64,000 nt of DNA, from positions 40,207,083-40,271,082 of the forward strand of contig CM067504.1 in the NCBI GenBank assembly GCA_034509495.1. The letters run 5' to 3'. The notes under the pieces were generated by a model. It was not told the DNA's origin. It worked only from the letters and a program-made list of their open reading frames with translations, and made no database searches. The translations under genes were made by a program, and so were the position numbers. Origin of the DNA: Acestrorhynchus altus. Taxonomy: Eukaryota > Chordata > Actinopteri > Characiformes > Acestrorhynchidae. Within the stretch, counting starts at the first letter, position 1, and every line of letters starts with the position of its first letter. Below, piece after piece: positions 22,225-36,015 of this stretch.

Positions 22225-25200
22225 ATGTCATCCCACCAGCCCTGGTACCATGGCAATATCACCCGCTCCACGGCCGAGGACCTGCTGTCCAAAGAAGCCA
22301 AGGATGGCAGCTTCCTTCTTAGAGACAGCGAGTCCATACAAGGAGCTTATGCCCTCTGCGTGCTGTGAGTACTCCAGTCAATCCCAGTTGCAGCCAGAAC
22401 TAAAAAGCTGGACCAGTTGGATGTATGGCAGAGCTTAGAACCTTTGGTCATAGACGCTTTCATTGGTGCTGTAATGGAAAGACAGCAAGGCCATTGATGC
22501 TGAAGCCTCAGCTCTTTGCATGCCCTGCCAGTTATGTAAATTCAGGCATAACAACATTATCTGTTAACCAGGGCTGCAGTCTGTCGCTCTTGTCCACCAG
22601 CTGGGTTCAAATCAGGAACTCAAAACTAGCAGTCAGCTGGTAGGATTGATTACCTCAGGGATTTTCAGTCCTTTTGACATGGAAAGCATAGCCGTGGTTC
22701 CCATAAATGCTTGCACATTCAGTTGGTTCCAGTGTCTGCAAGAGAAGATGTTAATGCACTGACGAAGATCTCCAGGTGTCACTCTTCAAAAACCTCCTGC
22801 AGCTCACTGAAACAAGCCCCCTGTCCTCTGACAGAGACATGCACGCACGCCCTGTGCTTTTGCTTATACAGTAAACATAAAAAGTGCTGCGAGATGTCTC
22901 ACATTTGTTCATGCAAATGCTGTCTATTAACAGAAACCAGGATCTGAACTGATCTGAGCTGCAGCTTGACGCTTCCTACCACAGAAAGTGAAAAGCGACA
23001 GTGAGATATTGAACAACTATTCATACACATATAGTGGTCAGTGGATGAACTGCAGAGCTGGACATGGACCGTAGTTTCAGTTTCCTGTTAAAGCCTTACA
23101 GACATATCGTTCAGCCTTGGGCTGGCCAACGTGTTGCAAATATTAATATATCGAGATGTTTTGTTCAAGATATGAATCTGTTATCGCCTGTGTATAATTT
23201 AACTCTAAGAACCCGAGACCTGCATTTTGCCGTTTTCTAAGCTTGATATTTTAGGACAGAAGTAACCTATTTATCATACGATATCATATCGTAACAAACG
23301 ACCTTGTTTATAATAGGGTTAATGAAGTGATAATACTGGATAATCCTGGGATAATGATCATACATACATCAATAGCAAAATTAATAGGACGTTTGGGGTT
23401 GTTTTTCTTTTTTTATGAAGAAGTTATTATTCAAATATTTACTGCAAATCAAATGTCTTCCATTATCAGCATAAAAACACCCTGGATAATCAATTTCCAA
23501 CAGGATTTCTTAGCCTGGAGGTATTTTTTAGTCCTTATAAGCAAGAAAACATGTTCAAATTCCTACAAATATTTAAATTCTCTTTATTTTAATTTTTATA
23601 TGTCAAATCAAGACAAATTTGAGTAGCCTGGGACGTGTGACTAACTCCTATAAATATTTTCCTATTTTTGACGGTGAGAAAAAATATGTCAAAACTACAA
23701 AAACATCTCACAAACTGGTCTCGGGGTCTAAAGGTTAATTAATAATAAAACTTTAATGGGTCATTTATATGGAAATGGCACCAGCGGTGTTATTCTGATT
23801 TCATTCTGGTTTTATTCTTATTTAAAATGCCTCATTTACATATTTACCTGCTAGTTTTAAGACATTAGTGTGTAGAACAAAGACATAGATGTTAGTCCTT
23901 ATTTTATTAAATATTACCAAGTAAAATTTACGTACCCCACTGGCAATTAATCTGCTCAATATAAGATTTATGTCCCATTTTTGACATATTTCGTCTAGTT
24001 TTTGTAAGTAAAGGTTACTAAACTTATGTAAATATACAGCTTGGTGTGCATCCAGTGTTTTTGGTGTTGCAATTAAATACCGATATTTTAATGTTATGGT
24101 TTGTGAAGATTTTCATTCAACTGTATCCTATATTGTATCTCGTATATCACCATTTCTCAGAGGCACATTGAGATTTGAGTTTGTAGTCATATTGCCCAGC
24201 TCTACTTAGAAAATCAATGGACTACCATCTATTGTTCCCGAGTTTCATTGTTTTGTGTCTTATAATCTCTGTGTTTATGTTCTGTAACGTATAAATTGTT
24301 TGGTTCATATTCAGGTACCAGAACTGCGTGTACACCTACAGAATTCTGCCCAACGAAGACAAAAAACTCTCCGTGCAGGTAAGAGAACAGAGACGCAGAG
24401 AGCGGTCCAATGATTTTTACTGTATATTCAAATGAAGCTGATTGGAAACTGGTAGGAATGAGGATTAAAAAGGTGATGAATCGTTAGTCTCAGTTCTCCC
24501 CTTCAGCCTACCTGTTCTGCTGGGGTTCCTCGCTATTCCAGTTATGGGCCATGTGATCATGTTGAACTGAGAATTTTGTGAATCATAGCACTTTACATTA
24601 CTCCATGAGTCAATATCTCAGCACAATGTATCACATTTACTAGAACCCATTTCTCCTTTTCCATTTTCTGCTGAAAATAACATCATAGTCCAGTTAACTC
24701 ATCTCCGATTCGGTAACTGGAAAAGGTCAGCTGCAGGTTGAACTTGCTCGCAGCGACACAGATCAGACTGTAAGATTTGCTTAGGTTTGATCACTGATTT
24801 TTGCTCCTTCACACTTGAACGAGATTTATAATAAAGGAATGAAGAAAGGGAAAAGTCGACCAGCAGAAACCTCTGCAGATGTATGCAAAAGAAATGGGGA
24901 CTACTGGTCAAACTCCAGTTTTGTGTGGCTGCAACACAACCCCAAAGCATGATTGCTCCACCCCCACCCTTAACAGTTGGAGAGGTGTTCTTTCCATAAA
25001 ATTCGATGCCCTTTTTTCTCCAACCATTCTTTTGCTTATTCTATTTAAATCTCATCTGTCCAAAGGACTTGTTTCCAAAATGTATCATGCTTGCTTAGAT
25101 GCTTACAAATTTTGTGGTGAGGAGACAGGGAGGTGTTCTTCTGATCACTCCATGATTCCATGAAGGCTATATTTGTGCAGGTGTTGCTAAAAAGTAGAAC

Positions 25201-25506
25201 AATGTACCACAACTCAGAGATTACTTGGTTTGCCTTTCTACCTCTCTTTCTACCTGTCTCTGAATTGTCTCTTGGTTTTCTTGACCTCCACTGTTCCCGT
25301 TAACCACCATTGCTTAATTATCTTCTTATAGCTTCTCGTGCTTTGTGGACCGCGGCCATTTTCATTTTCTCATTAAACCATCCTGTTATGTTACGGGTCA
25401 AACTGATCCATTTAACATCTTTAAAGGAAAATTATTTTATAATGTTTTAAATTATTCTCTATCTTTAATGTTTGGAACTCCCTCAATGTAATTTGTTCCT
25501 TTAATG

Positions 25507-25560
<54 letters not shown>

Positions 25561-25584
25561 TCTACAGTTTCATACTGTAGTTTG

Positions 25585-25654
<70 letters not shown>

Positions 25655-28600
25655 TATAGATATAATACTGATATATATACAGTGGTATGATTTTTAGCAC
25701 CCAGTGTCCTAAAAGCGCAACGGTTTGAAATGCACTCTCATGACAGTTGTCGGATTCAGCTGCTGCGGAGTGAAGAGCAATGTGTCTCTTCAGGCATCAT
25801 CTTCTTGTGTACCACAGACAGGGTTATCAGCTTGCTATTGCAGCTGCAACACCACTTGGCGTTTCTTTCAAGCTGAAAGTCAGGTTGCACTGGCCAGCTG
25901 TGTATATACGAACACCACACAACACGGAGGAGAGCCAATGAAAGACTGTTTGTGAACATGTACTCGCTGAAGGCCGTGCACCGCTGTAGATGCTGGGTTT
26001 GCGTACTGTATGTGCTCGGTCATGTGTAAAACTGCAGAAAGGCCTTTAATATCTCTGCACATCACATCACACTTCTTCCTCTTTCAGCCTTGCAGTGAAA
26101 CACGGCCTGTGTTTTAAATTATCCTAGCGTGGGCGTAAGGCAAGCCACAGGGTTCCTCTTCTGTTAGACCCTGATGGAAACTTTCTGAAATTCTACTTTT
26201 CATATCTCATTGAGTACTTTGATTTTAAAAGGCACTTTGGAGCGTCTGGGTGACATGGTGAAATATGTCAAAGCGTGGCGCGTTCTCAAAGGCAGAAGGC
26301 TTAGCAACTCCTGGCAGTCATGTTGCGACTGGGAGGGCCGCGAGGTGGAACATCGCCGTAAGAGTGCATATCATAGGCATAAAAAAGCTGCTTAGTTGCG
26401 TTGCTAGTCATCCTGCTTGTTCTATCTACTATATTTACGTTACTATGCTTCCTAAAAAAGAATTTTCTGCAATTGTGCAACCAGTCAGGCTCAAATTAGT
26501 AATTGAGGACAAACCATTTTTATACTGGATAAATGGTCTTCATATACTAGGAAACAGTCTTTGATGTTTTTCCTTTTGCATCCACAAGCTTTGTATTGTA
26601 TGATATCAACACAATACAGCATGTATTTGTGTAGTGCAGATCTCTGCAGCTCCTCCAGAGTGACCATGGGCCTCTTAGCTGCTTCTCTGAAGGTGCTTCT
26701 CCTTGCCTGGGTTGTATGTTTAGGTGCATGGCCATGTCTTGGTAGGTTTGCAGTTGAATGGCTGAATGCAAATCCATGCCACAATACTTGCTACTTTGTG
26801 TTGGTCTATCACATTAAATCCCAATCAAACGTGTTCATGTTTGTGGGTGGAACATGAAGAACCTTTTAGAAATGGACACATAGCACCAAAATAAGCATCA
26901 GGACTTTTATGATCAAAGCTGAGTTTTGAGTACTAAAAATAAAAGTGTTCAGGAGTGATCAGAAGAGTCTGAAAGTGTGAGAAACTCAAACAGAACTTCC
27001 AAAGAAGACTTTTCCACACTTCCACATTTACAACGCTACTGCAGTTAGACAGATGTGAACATGCTCTCCCTCTTCGGTTCACTGTATGTGGGTGTAATAG
27101 CTTATTTCCTGTGTCTTCCAATTGAAATGTCACCCTGCTGATCCCATTTTTAGTAAGACATGTGATGATTTCAAATCATGCCAAAACAAATTAATATTTA
27201 AAAGGTGTTTTTCAGGGCAAAAGGGTCCAAACAGATGTTTTCATAATTTGGATTTTGGACTTTGGAGGACTGCTGTGGAGTATAAATTTGTGGGTTTATG
27301 GTGTTGTTTTTGTGCATGCGCTCAGATCGGTTATCAGAAGATCGCGTCAAGCTCACCTGTAGCTGTGGAGAAATGCTCCGCGCACGTTTTAATGGAATGA
27401 ATGTTGCATGCATTGCATGGTGAACACCTGTTGCATAAGCAGCAGCTGTCCTCTGATTGGACAGAGGCATCATGTTGACCAGATTCATTTGCATATAGTT
27501 TGCCTCGTTGCTTTTTGCTGTGATGCACAGAAGCATCCGATGGAACTGATGTCTCTCCCTGAAAACAAACCTTTATAGTTTGCATTCTCTTTCTCTGCAA
27601 ACTATGCAAATGTGAAAATACACACAGCTTATCTAGTCCTTGTAGAGACGTACTGCCAATAGATTAGGACTCACTGGAGCAGTTAAACATGAACCTATTT
27701 GCACCATTCCTTAATGCCTGGTTTGGTCTCGAGGGGTATAAATCGCCCAGCGCTGAGCTGTAGAGCAGTGGAACTGGCGGGATGAGACTCTTTTTAGCGA
27801 TGTTTGCTGATTGATCGGATATATGTGGCGAAGTAACTGGAATCTGTAGAAAGCCTTCCCTGGACAGAAGAAAAAGTTACTCAACAAAAGCAGGGTAAAC
27901 TCTTTGTAATACCCTTGATTCGCAGGAAACAATGAATAAGCATGTCCCAATACTTTTGTCCCTCAACACTGTGTAATACGTACCCTTATCTCAGTTATAG
28001 AAGTCACTGGATGCTTTACATCATACAAATATTTTTAATGGTGAAGGGCGTCCACTAACGACTAGCAAAGTTCATAGAAAATTGCAAAAATTTTTAATTT
28101 TTAATTTTAAAATTTAAATTTTAATCAAATTACACAATTTAATGATACCATACTAGTGCATCTAAAAAATAGAATTCTTTCTTTCTGGAGGAGAAAAGAA
28201 AAGATAAATAGATGCATTACCGTCGTGCTCAAAGCACGTGAACACACACCACCGACGTTATTCAGCACAGAAAAATAGACCTGCCTTAACACTTTTTCTT
28301 ACTCTCATATTCAATGGAAATTCTCACGGTGTGAAGTGTGTGATGTACATTTTGCTAAATTATTTTACAGTATTTTGCAAAAACAGGTTTTAAAAGCTTG
28401 GTTTGCTAATGGTTAAGAATCTTGACCTGACGGCTTGGTGGTTTGCAGAAGTTGTGGGTCCACATCCATAATAGCCTTCCCAGTGTTTCTCCTCAGGTGT
28501 GTGAGTGCTCGTGCTGCGGTAGTAGGCATGAAGCTTTGCTGAATGTAAAACTACCTTTTTGAATTGTGTCAATCTGAAGCACCTCCCCTAGATTTGACAC

Positions 28601-28755
28601 CTTCAATCTTTGGAAAGTTTTAGAAGTCGCTTTCATAACCGAATCAGGTTCTACTACAGTCGGGTTCTTTTGGGTTATTTATGTGACAATTATGTGGTTA
28701 GAAAAGGCATTTTTATTTACACTGAAGCATTTAATAAACATTAGAAGCTAAATTC

Positions 28756-28807
<52 letters not shown>

Positions 28808-31800
28808 CAATGTATCATCTTACAATAGTGATTTTTGTGTCATTGATCAGCTTTAGTTTACACTGCTTTGCATTTTACATGATACTATATCATATTTATC
28901 TATAAACATAGATAAAGAATTATAGTTCAAATCAGTTTACTCACAGGATGGCAGCGGCAGTCATGACTATCTATGTAGGATATTTGATGTCACAGCTATT
29001 ATCGTTATTTACAATCACACAATCTTGTGTGTTCCTTTTGCCTTTAAACTGAATAAATTGAGCTGCAAACATCGCATTTAATATGAAGAATAGCAGCGAA
29101 CTCCACTCACTCACTGCACAGCCAGCAGCTCCTTCTCATCTACTTACAAATACATTAAACTCCACTCACTCACTGCACAATGCTGCTCCTTCATCTACTT
29201 ATAACACAAATACATTAAACTCTACTCACTCACTGCACAGCCTGCGGCTCCTTCTCCAGCTTCTTATACAGACCAACACATTAAACTCCACTCACTCTGC
29301 ACAACCTGCAGCTCCTTCTCATCTACTTATACTTCAAAATACATTAAACTCTCACTCACTGCACAACCTGCGCTCTTCTCATCTTATAACACAAATACAT
29401 TAAACTCTACTCACTCACTGCACAACCTGCATCTCCTTCTCCAGCTCCTCACACACACCGACACATTAAACTCCACCCACTCACTGCACAACCTGCAGCT
29501 CCTTCTCATCTACTTATAACACAAATACATTAAACTCACTCACTCACTTGCACAACCTGCAGCTCCTTCTCATCTAGCACATAACACAAATACATTAAAC
29601 CACTCCTCACTGCACAACCTGCTGCTCCTTCTCATCTACTTATAACACAAATACATTAAACTCCACTCGCTCACTGCACAACCTGCAGCTCCTTCTCATC
29701 TACTTATAACACAAATACATTAAACTCCACTCACTCACTGCACAACCTGCAGCTCCTTCTGGTCCTTAATCCATTTCATTTGGCTTTAAGCCAGTCTTGT
29801 TTTCCTTTGCTCAGGGCATGTATGTATGTATGTGTTTGTTAAAAAAGAAAAGCTGATGGGTTGAGAAGGGTTGTAACCATGCTGTAATAGTGAAATGGGG
29901 GGTTATAACACTTCTTCTTCGGTCTAAGTTGTGAGACCAGATCTAAGTGTTGTATATACAATGATAGTTAAATACTGCAGTGAGTGGATTAAGTAGTGAT
30001 TAAGGTGCCATTAGACTTTGATAGAAGTAAGTTAAAGCTGCACCACCTTTCCTGCCATTCAGTTCAAACCTCTCTAGCTGTTAAACAACACCGAACCTTT
30101 GCTTATTGCTGTTAAAATGGACTAAAGTCTGCTCAGGTGACTCAGTGATTATAATCCAAAGTCCATGAAAGCTCCTGGGTTAAAAGACTGAGGGAGAAGT
30201 TTGAATGTTTTTACACGTGAGAGCTTTTCAGCTTTTCAGGGAAGAAACTGTGAGGATTAGTTTGAGCTCTTTGTTAGATACAGAGACATATTATGGGGAG
30301 TTGAGGCAGTTGTTTCTGTGTTTTTTCCATGCATTTGAATGAGTGTGAGTTCAGCATGTGCTGTGAAGTTTCTGTAGAATATCCATTGTCCACCTTTTGT
30401 TTTGCTGATAGGCATCGGAAGGTGTCCCCATTCGGTTTTTCACTGTACTCTCAGACCTGGTGGAGGCGTACTATAAAGAAAACATGGGTTTAGTCACACA
30501 CCTACAGTATCCGGTTCAGAAGGTGGAGGAACCAGAGGAGGAACCAGGTAGGATAAAAGCAGGACACAGGGTTTATTATTACTACTAACTGATGCTTTCA
30601 TCATAAGGATTTTACATTTTAAATTCTCAGTTGGTATCAGTCTTGGACAGGTTTGGTAATTAGGTGATCTTAATTAGTTGGTGAAGAAAAATGTTGGTTA
30701 GGTACAGAAAATGGTCCTATTTACAACTGTGGATGCTGAAAGAACCCTTGTCATGAATAACAGGTTCTTTGCATTGTGAATGGGTTCTTCAGATGATATA
30801 CTTAACCTGTTTGAAAAGGCTTCTATATAGCACCAACAATGGTTCTTCTATAGAAATAAGCTCAAAATCGAAACAAGAAAAGAATCATTTTTGCTACCTT
30901 TTCAAAAAGGTTCTATCAAACCTCTACAGCACATTTTCCATCAACCTGAAGAATTCTTTCATGCTGCAAAGAACCCTTTAATCGTGTGAATTCTAAATCT
31001 GTGTATTTGTGCTTTTAATTTCTGATCCCGCAGAGCCAGTCAGTGTACCACCGCTTCCTCCCAGGAATGTCCACAGCAATGAAAGTAGAGACTGCCATGC
31101 CGACTCGGGCAGGGCACTGGAGCCAGTCCGTCCCTGTATCTTTGACACTTACCGTCAGCGACTGCAACATGTCGACATGTCACAGTACTTAATGATTTGC
31201 ATCATATACATGTGTTTATATACTCAAAACAGTCCTAATTTACTTTTGTGTTTTTAGAAATGATTTGTAAATGGAATGTACATCCTATTGGCTGTTTGGC
31301 TGCTCTGATTCAATCATCTTCACATGCATTAAGCATGAAGAGGCCAAAACACATTCAGAGCAGATGTTTAATGTACAGTGGTGCTTGAAAATGTGTGAAC
31401 TCGATTAGGGTGAGAGTTTAATTAGTTCGAATTTGCTTTATTTCTCCATCTATTTGACCTAAAAGTAGACCAGAAGAACCAAATCAACAAATGAGACATA
31501 AATATTACTCATTTATTTTGCATATATTTATTAAAAATGATCCTATTTTACATATCTAAATATGGAAAAATCTAGGGTCAGTAGATGGCTTGAAGGTAAA
31601 ATTAGAGTCAGGTGTTTTTAATCAATGAGACACAGTCAGGGGTGGGTGGGTGTGTCCTGTTTTATTTCAAGAACAGGGAGCTCTCAGTGTCTAATCCTTA
31701 TAAGACATGTTTGTAGAAGTGTATTGTAGCATGATCTAATGAGGTTTTTGAGGTTTCTGAAGTTACAAAAGCATCTTTCAAGAGCTTGAACTCCACCAAT

Positions 31801-33623
31801 CCACAGTCAGACAGATTGTGTACAAATAGAGGAGATTCAGGAGCATTATTACCCTCCCCAGGAGTGCTCCACCAACAAAGATCACACCAAGAGCAAGGTG
31901 TGTAATAGTCCACCAGCTCCCAAAGAAAACCAGTGGAACTTCTAAGCAACTAAAGGCCTTTTTCACACGGACTAATGTTAATGTTCAGGAGTCCACCATC
32001 AGGAGAACACTGAACGATGGTGAACATGGCAGGGTTGTGAGGAGAAAGCTTCTGCTCTCCAAAAAGACATTGCTGCCCATCTGCAGTTGAGACCAGTAGA
32101 TCTGTGTTTGGAGAAAAGAAAACGCTGCATTCCAGCATTAAAACTTTATCCCAATTGTGAAATATGGTGATGGTGGTATCATGGTTTAGGCCATTGTTCT
32201 GCATCTGGATGCAGAATTGAATTCCAAATTCAGAATTATACCAGCAAATTCTAAAGGCAAATATCAGGACACCTGTCTATGAGCTGAGTCTCAAGAGAAT
32301 GTGGGTCATACAGCAAGACAACGACCCTCAGCACACAAATCGCTCTACCAAAAAAGTTTAAAGAAGAATAAAGTTAATATTGTGGAATTGCCCAGCCAAA
32401 GTCGATGGAGGAAACCCACCAACATAGCAGATTTGAAGCTGTAAAGTTGTAAAAGGTTCGCAAACTTTCGAGCACCACTGTAGTAGTATATGCATTTAAA
32501 CAGGGAAGTGAAGGGTATGTACTGCAATTGTAGCACATGCAACCATATTACACACCTTGAATTCTCACAGTGTGTCTTCATCAGAGCCTAATGAGCTACT
32601 CGATATCTTATAGCCTCTGTGAAGAGCATCAAAAAGCAATCCAGGAATACTTCTTTTCAGCTGTGGGTCTGGACGCTGATCAGGTTCAGAATGGAAACCC
32701 CACTCTCCCCAACCTGAAAAAACTCATCAGCACCATCTGCAAGAGCCTCAACAGGTAAACTGCTGGTCATAGCCCTCGCAGGACCCTAACGAAACTGGAG
32801 GAGTTCCCCCTCACCTAAACCATATCTACATCCTCTGCACAAGCAAAGCACACTTTCTCCCTCACATCTTTATTCCCCCGTAGTCCTTCTGTTGTTTTCA
32901 TTCACTCGAGGCCATATTTTCTCGAGGCCATAATGTCCTCATAAGTTAACCTCCTAGTTGATGCACATGATGATCGTTTATTCTCACAGCTTCACATCTT
33001 CAAACAACCATTCAAAGCTAGTCTTTAATCTGGCTTAAATACCCTTGATTTTAGAAGAAACAGTGAAGGAACAGGTGTCCCAATACTTTTGTCCATGTAA
33101 TGTGGTTTAGTTTTTATTTCTACGGTTAGTTACAGGTAGCAGGTACACTGCCTGTGATTGGCTGCTTTAGTAATATTTAGTCGTGCTTCCTGATGTCTTA
33201 AAACATTATTAAACCATTAACGTAGTGATAATAAATATAATAATGAAAGTAATGTTAATAAATGTGCTCTTATTGTAAAGTGTTACCAAATACATCGCTT
33301 TCTGGGGGCTCTTTCTGCAGGTGGGGCATATTTTGTAGAACCAATGAACCAATGAGATTATTTAAAACCACCATCAGCTTCTCACAACATTTCCATTTAC
33401 GTTATAACGATTTGACTCTTTTTCTAGTGAGATTTCTCATTCGCTTCCAACTCTGGAGGCGTTACAGAAGCTTGTGGATCAGCCTCAGTCTCCTGGAGGT
33501 GGGAGACTCAGGGGACAGGTCAGTGATCATGTCAGCTCCTTCTTTAAATATTATTTTATATATATATATATATATAAGCACATAATTGGACGTGATAGTT
33601 TTATTATGATGATGATGATGATA

Positions 33624-33688
<65 letters not shown>

Positions 33689-35957
33689 CATTATTATTAT
33701 AGCTGTCTGTGGATTCCAGCCAGTCTGTGGCTTACAGGCTGGAGCAGCTAACCAAGCTTATCTATTCAATAGAGGACAAGGTATGACTTTTGTATCTTCT
33801 GCTTACAGCTGTTCTACACTTGATATACACTTACATTATATCTCTTATAACATCTGGATTATTCTTGCATGACATTTTCCACACTGACATATTTACATAT
33901 GTGTTCATCTCCACAGACTAAAAGTGCAGTATTTGAATCTGTTGGTTATGATGGAGGACATAGGAAGTCACTTATACCACCTGTAACCTTTGAGGTATAA
34001 CTTTAAACATGCTGTTTTCATCACTATACACTCATCACAAATAGTTGCACCCAGAAGGACGTGTGGGATTGCAGTGCTGTTGGGAAGGAGGATGAAGGTG
34101 ATCAGGATCAATAACTGATGATAACTGTAATCTGATCTGATCAATATTTATTGATCTACTCATACAGAAGTGGTGTCTCTCAGTACGGCGTCGGGTTTAA
34201 CGCAACATGCCAGACGTCTCTGCATGGAGTTGTAGAGGTTCCTATTGGTGTCCTGCGATGATCCATCCCATGCAGCTTGAATGTTCTCACTCAGTTCTGC
34301 AGATGGTGTGGTAGGGGTGGAGGGTTGATAGAGCGTCCAATAGCATCCCACACATTTTCAATCAGGGACAGGTCTGGAGATGAGACCGACCACGTCGTTG
34401 TATCTGTGTCTTCAAGGCGAGATCTTGAGACGGCAGCAGTATGTGGATGAGCATCATCCTGTTGGAATAGAGAAACTCAGACATCGTGTTGATCTGTCAA
34501 AGTTCCTGTAATGGAGATCAAAGGTGATCTGGTATCTTATGAAATTGTACCCACACCGTGACACCAGGCCAAAAGACAAAAGTTGGACTCATCACTGAAG
34601 ATGACCAGCTTAGTGATTCTCTGGAACAGCACCATTGCAATCGGTTGATTCCTTCTGGGTGCAATTATTTTTTGATAATTAAACTTCTCTAATTCTTCCA
34701 TGTGTCTAATTCTTGCTTGATGTTGTTACCAGGTGAAATTAGACTCCATTAGCATTTTAAACAAGATGTTCCTAAAGGTCGATGTGGAAGGTGGGAAGGT
34801 TTACTTCAAGAAATCCAAAGATGGTCCAGAGGACAAATATTTTGTGCACAATAAAAGTACGTTCTACACTAAACAATGTTTTATGATGGTGCAGCTGAAC
34901 TTAAGTCAGGATCATTCAGTTCAATGGTTCTCAATCCTGGTCCTGGGATCCCACTGTTCTGCTTTTTTTTTAAGAGTTCTCCTAATAGAAAACCCCCAGT
35001 TCAGCTCAGAAGGGGCTGTATATGAGTAAATCTGTATATCTCATGAGCTCATTAGTGGTTTTCCAGGACCAGAACGGATGGTCATGTACCTCACCAGTTA
35101 ACCATAACACTATGTATGACCTTTGTTCTATATATATATATATATATATATTTATAGTTATAGTTCTGGGCATAAATGTGAGTTAACATACTCAGAATCA
35201 ATGACTCACGGAAACATTCTTTGTAGTCCTGCAGTTGGTGAAGTCCCAGAAAATACAAACCAAATTAGTGATAGTGGTGGAGACGGAGAAGGAGAAGACA
35301 CAGCGGAAAGAGTTCGTCTTTAACGACTCAAAGGTGAAGTTCTACTCCTAATACTTTGATATTGAAGTCAAATCTGAGAAGGTGGAAAGCCAGACAGACA
35401 TACATGATTTTCAGATCGGACAAATTTCCAATCGGACAAATTTCCAATCGGACAATTTTCCAATCGGACAAATTTCTGATCGGAAAAAAATTTCAGATCG
35501 GCCCGAATTTCAAATCAGCCAAATTTCCAATCGGACAAATTTCCAATCGGACAAATTTCCAATCGGACAAATTTCAGAGCCCAAGTTTGTCTGGATTGTG
35601 TTGTGTTTGATGTACAGTGTGAGAGGGGAACCTCTTATTGGACAATCTATTGGATTTTTGATGATTTGGTCACCTTTTTGGTCACATGTCTCCTAGTTTG
35701 AACAGTGTTATGTGCTGATTTCTCAACATGACGACCAGTTTTCTCCAAAATTAATTGCACATCTTCCCCAATAAAACAATAAATGATGATGCCAACATTA
35801 TTTGTCTGTGCAGACAGACAGACAGACAAACAGACACATAGGAACATCATTGGCAAGGCATAATGTGTTGTAGTTGTGTGGTTTGTGGTGAGCTATGCTT
35901 GCTTTTCATATTCAGTATCAAAATGTCTATCTGTTTCTATATTTCTATCTCTCTTTC

Positions 35958-36015
<58 letters not shown>

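Noticed and set aside
29083..29403. 106-codon open frame with NTLNSTHSL repeats
   Set aside because: It is the reading of a 64-bp minisatellite; unit length is not a multiple of three, and the frame persists only through deletions.
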